Assembly: GCA_003979335.1 (NCBI GenBank)
Contig: RYWC01000035.1
Location: 1-7,155, forward strand
Length of the DNA: 7,155 nucleotides
Direction: 5' to 3'
Origin: Clostridia bacterium
Lineage (GTDB): Bacteria > Bacillota_A > Clostridia > Christensenellales > Borkfalkiaceae
In this document: positions 5,128-7,155 of the stretch, in pieces
Numbering within the stretch: the stretch's first letter is position 1
How the letters are laid out: each line of letters opens with the position of its first letter
Program-made: the position numbers and the translations under genes
Notes under the pieces: generated by a model
What the model saw: only the letters and a program-made list of their open reading frames with translations
Databases searched by the model: none
What the model was told of the DNA's origin: nothing

Positions 5128-6594
5128 ATGGCAATCAACGCACAAAATCAAACGGGAGCGTACACGCGTAAAGTGGCGCAGCTTTCCACGCAGACTATGG
5201 TGGAAATAAAATTCGGGCAGGACGCAGGGGAAATAGTTGCGGTGTATCCGCAGATTTCGTTAAACTCTTGCGAGGTGTCCTCGGGCAGGGTCAACTACGG
5301 CGGCAGAATCATTGCAACGCTCGTATACGCAGACGCCGACGGCAAGCTCTGCCGCATACAGAAAGGCGCGGAATTTACGCATTTTATAGACGACGACAAT
5401 CTTGCTCCTGCACAGCGCGCAGACTGTGCGTTGAAATGTGAAAGGTGGCAGGTTAAAAGGGACGGTTCGTCTTATGCTGTAGCCATTGTCGTGGGCGCAA
5501 ATCTTACGGTATACGACAGCGCTCAAAGAAGCTATGTTACTTCGCTTGACGGCGCAATTTGCAAGACGGAAAGCGGCAAGTTATATTCTTCGGTCGGTTT
5601 CTCTGGCGAAAGCGAAGTCGACGACGACTTCGACTGCGTTGCAACCGACGTTTTGGTCCCCTCCGCCCAGGCGGTAGTGCTGGACTGCAACGTCCGCGCC
5701 GGCGTTGTGGAAGTCAGCGGCGAACTTTATCTTTCTCTGCTTGCGGTCAGGGAGGGCGCGCCCGTCTGTTTAGACAGGGTAATTCCCTTCAAATGCGAAC
5801 TCTCCTGCGAGGAGGCGCTATTCAGTCAAAGGGCGTTCTGCCGCGCTGAAATCAAAGCGGTAAACGTCAACTGCAAAGTAAACGAAGAACGGGGAAAATG
5901 CGACGTCGACGTAAACGCGAGCCTCTGCTTTACGGGACATTTCTTCGAGGAAGAGGAAGTTTCTTTCGTAACCGACGCCTTTTCAAAGGACTGCGAGGTA
6001 GAGCTTACCTACGCGGAGGAAGAGACGCCTGTTGATACCGACATAAAAGTATATTCGGAAAGGGTAAACGGACTTTGCGCAACAAAAGCCAAGCTTGATT
6101 ATACCTGCGCGTTTCTTGCGGCGACCCTGCCTTCGGCAGAGTTTGCAAGGACGGCTTCCGGCATAGACGGCAGCGTGACTGCGACTCTTTTATACGAACA
6201 GGCAGGCGAAGTGCATTCAACCGAAGTCAATCTGCCTTTTTCAGTAAGTTTATCGGGACTCAGCCCCGACTGTAAAGAAATTACCGTTGCGGTCTGCGGC
6301 GTAAGTTTAAGACAGCGCGCCGAGGGCGAGTGCGAGGGCGAAGCAGTTCTTAAAATTGCATGTGCGGACGGCGAAGTTAAAAAGGTCAAATATCTTACGG
6401 GAGCCGCCGAGGGCGGAGAAAAGAAGATGTGCGACAGCGCGGTAAGCGTTTACATACCTGCCGCAGGGGACGGACTTTGGGAAACGGCTAAACGCCTTTC
6501 CGAATCGCCCGAAAGTATTCAGCTTTCAAACCCCGAACTCAGCTTCCCTTTGACGGGCAAGGAAAGAATACTTATTTTCAGGGCAAAAAAGTAA
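5128..6594 (+). CDS. SPOCS (DUF3794) and LysM domain protein, SipL-like, cysteine-rich
   Basis: Probable spore-coat morphogenesis protein. In Clostridioides difficile, SipL has SPOCS domains and a C-terminal LysM that binds the coat ATPase SpoIVA. Here 488 residues contain three SPOCS-like repeats with the pattern V-x-x-G-x-V-x-x-x-x-x-x-L-Y...pF: about 47-88 (RVNYGGRIIATLVY, ending FTHFID), 185-227 (VVEVSGELYLSLL, ending IPFKCEL) and 339-377 (IDGSVTATLLY, ending LPFSVSL). Residues about 435-487 are a degenerate LysM: AVSVYIPAAGDGLWETAKRL, then SNPELSFPLTGKERILIF. There is no signal peptide or membrane segment, as expected for a mother-cell cytosolic protein that assembles on the forespore. 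By my count it has 22 cysteines, high for this family and suggestive of disulfide cross-linking in a coat. It follows veg by 63 bases and precedes ispE. Domain calls are by eye; whether this organism sporulates cannot be seen from the window. Confidence 0.82.
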   Translation: MAINAQNQTGAYTRKVAQLSTQTMVEIKFGQDAGEIVAVYPQISLNSCEVSSGRVNYGGRIIATLVYADADGKLCRIQKGAEFTHFIDDDNLAPAQRADCALKCERWQVKRDGSSYAVAIVVGANLTVYDSAQRSYVTSLDGAICKTESGKLYSSVGFSGESEVDDDFDCVATDVLVPSAQAVVLDCNVRAGVVEVSGELYLSLLAVREGAPVCLDRVIPFKCELSCEEALFSQRAFCRAEIKAVNVNCKVNEERGKCDVDVNASLCFTGHFFEEEEVSFVTDAFSKDCEVELTYAEEETPVDTDIKVYSERVNGLCATKAKLDYTCAFLAATLPSAEFARTASGIDGSVTATLLYEQAGEVHSTEVNLPFSVSLSGLSPDCKEITVAVCGVSLRQRAEGECEGEAVLKIACADGEVKKVKYLTGAAEGGEKKMCDSAVSVYIPAAGDGLWETAKRLSESPESIQLSNPELSFPLTGKERILIFRAKK

Positions 6595-6606
6595 AAAAAT
6601 AAAAAC

Positions 6607-6650
6607 AAGTCCCCGTCCGCGCCGCGGTCGGGGACTTTAAATATTTTATA
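6607..6650 (+). terminator. Intrinsic terminator after the SPOCS gene
   Basis: AAGTCCCCG (6607-6615) pairs with CGGGGACTT (6629-6637). After one T-T mismatch, an inner CCGC/GCGG stem follows (6617-6620 with 6624-6627). The downstream tract TTAAATATTTTA is only moderately T-rich. An A-rich run upstream (6591-6605) would give a T-run on the opposite strand, so it may also stop minus-strand transcripts. It separates the SPOCS gene from ispE. Confidence 0.75.
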
Positions 6651-6657
6651 AAATAGA

Positions 6658-6687
6658 TTGAAATGTTCAGCTCCCCTGTGGTATAAT
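6658..6687 (+). promoter_or_regulatory. Extended -10 promoter abutting ispE, leaderless
   Basis: TTGAAA (6658-6663), an 18-base spacer, and TGG directly before a perfect TATAAT (6682-6687) form an extended -10 promoter. The -10 box ends six bases before the ispE ATG at 6694, so transcription should start at or next to the ATG. There is no SD sequence in the gap. Confidence 0.72.
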
Positions 6688-6693
6688 ATTTTT

Positions 6694-7155
6694 ATGGGCG
6701 CAAGGGTCAAAGCATATGCAAAACTTAATCTCGCTTTGGCGGTAACGGGCGCGGAAAACGGTTATCACAACATAGACAGTATTGTCTGCACCGTTGACCT
6801 TTACGACCTTATAAAACTTGTTAAAAGAAAGGACGGCGCCGTAAACGTGCGTATGTGCGGTATGGGGCTTGAAGCCCTGCCGCCCGAAAAGAACAACGCA
6901 TATAAAGCGGCGCAGGCTTATATAAAAACTTTCGGCACTTCTGGCGCGGACATAACCGTATACAAAAATATACCCGTGGGCGCAGGTATGGGCGGCTCTT
7001 CTGCGGACGCTTCCGGCGTTCTGAGAGGTATGTCAAAGCTTTACGGTTCGGGCAGCGAAAGACAGCTGAAAGAGATTGCCGACAGCTTGGGCAGCGATAC
7101 GGGATATCTTATGACGGGCGGATTTGCAAGGCTTACGGGCAGGGGAGAAAAGGTC
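6694..7155 (+). CDS. ispE: 4-diphosphocytidyl-2-C-methyl-D-erythritol kinase, 5' part
   Basis: GHMP-family kinase of the non-mevalonate (MEP) isoprenoid pathway. It phosphorylates the 2-hydroxyl of CDP-methylerythritol using ATP, in the cytosol. The first 154 codons are in the window and the frame is open at the edge; full-length family members are about 280-300 residues. Visible motifs are AKLNLAL with catalytic Lys10 (same number as in E. coli), GYHNIDSIV at 23-31, the glycine-rich ATP loop NIPVGAGMGGSSADASG at 92-108, and GSDTGYLMTGG at 133-143 with the expected catalytic Asp135. The spacing of Lys10 from the start supports ATG 6694, and no other start lies before the AKLN motif. The start has no SD and lies at the predicted transcription start, so translation is probably leaderless. 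Its position downstream of veg and the SPOCS gene fits the usual Bacillota neighbourhood. Confidence 0.93.
   Translation, partial: MGARVKAYAKLNLALAVTGAENGYHNIDSIVCTVDLYDLIKLVKRKDGAVNVRMCGMGLEALPPEKNNAYKAAQAYIKTFGTSGADITVYKNIPVGAGMGGSSADASGVLRGMSKLYGSGSERQLKEIADSLGSDTGYLMTGGFARLTGRGEKV

Noticed and set aside
5559..5849. 96-residue Arg-rich open frame overlapping the SPOCS gene in another plus frame
   Set aside because: Arg/Gly-rich low-information sequence typical of an out-of-frame reading; the SPOCS repeats are encoded by the other frame.

Overview
The window reads as a core chromosomal stretch from a low-to-moderate GC Bacillota bacterium of clostridial type. The reasons are a PPi-type phosphofructokinase, AT-rich intergenic DNA with TTGA/TATAAT-type promoters and GC-rich hairpin terminators, strong Shine-Dalgarno (SD) sites before most genes, and the order veg - SPOCS/LysM protein - ispE. 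Bacillus has veg-sspF-ispE, and many clostridia carry a SPOCS-domain protein in the sspF position (recalled from known genomes, not searched). A spore-coat-type SPOCS protein suggests a spore former or the descendant of one. A gut Christensenellales-like lineage is possible, but that is only an impression.

Layout. Positions 1-1427: promoter, PPi-dependent phosphofructokinase gene and its hairpin terminator. Positions 1406-1612, minus strand: a small unknown protein convergent with the phosphofructokinase gene. Its last codons form the opposing terminator, and its best-placed start codon is a rare ATT. Positions 1660-4065: a 758-residue surface lipoprotein with its own promoter, a 36-bp imperfect palindrome over the -10 box, and a terminator. 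Positions 4133-4767: an AT-rich promoter, then an extremely acidic protein with two C4 zinc knuckles, then a terminator-like hairpin. Positions 4804-5064: Veg. Positions 5128-6594: a cysteine-rich protein with three SPOCS repeats and a degenerate LysM. A terminator follows at 6607-6637. Positions 6694-7155: the first 154 codons of ispE, cut by the window edge and apparently transcribed from an extended -10 promoter so close to the ATG that the mRNA would be leaderless.

Apart from veg and the SPOCS gene, which may share a transcript (63-bp gap, no terminator), each gene appears to be its own unit. Functions are mixed: central carbon metabolism (pfp), isoprenoid precursor synthesis (ispE), cell-surface or envelope functions (lipoprotein, SPOCS protein) and a conserved regulator-like small protein (Veg). 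I see no mobile element, CRISPR array, tRNA, rRNA, recognisable riboswitch or defence system, and no gene-free stretch above 300 bases. The material worth a second look is mostly in gene starts, promoters and protein architectures rather than in a new multi-gene system.
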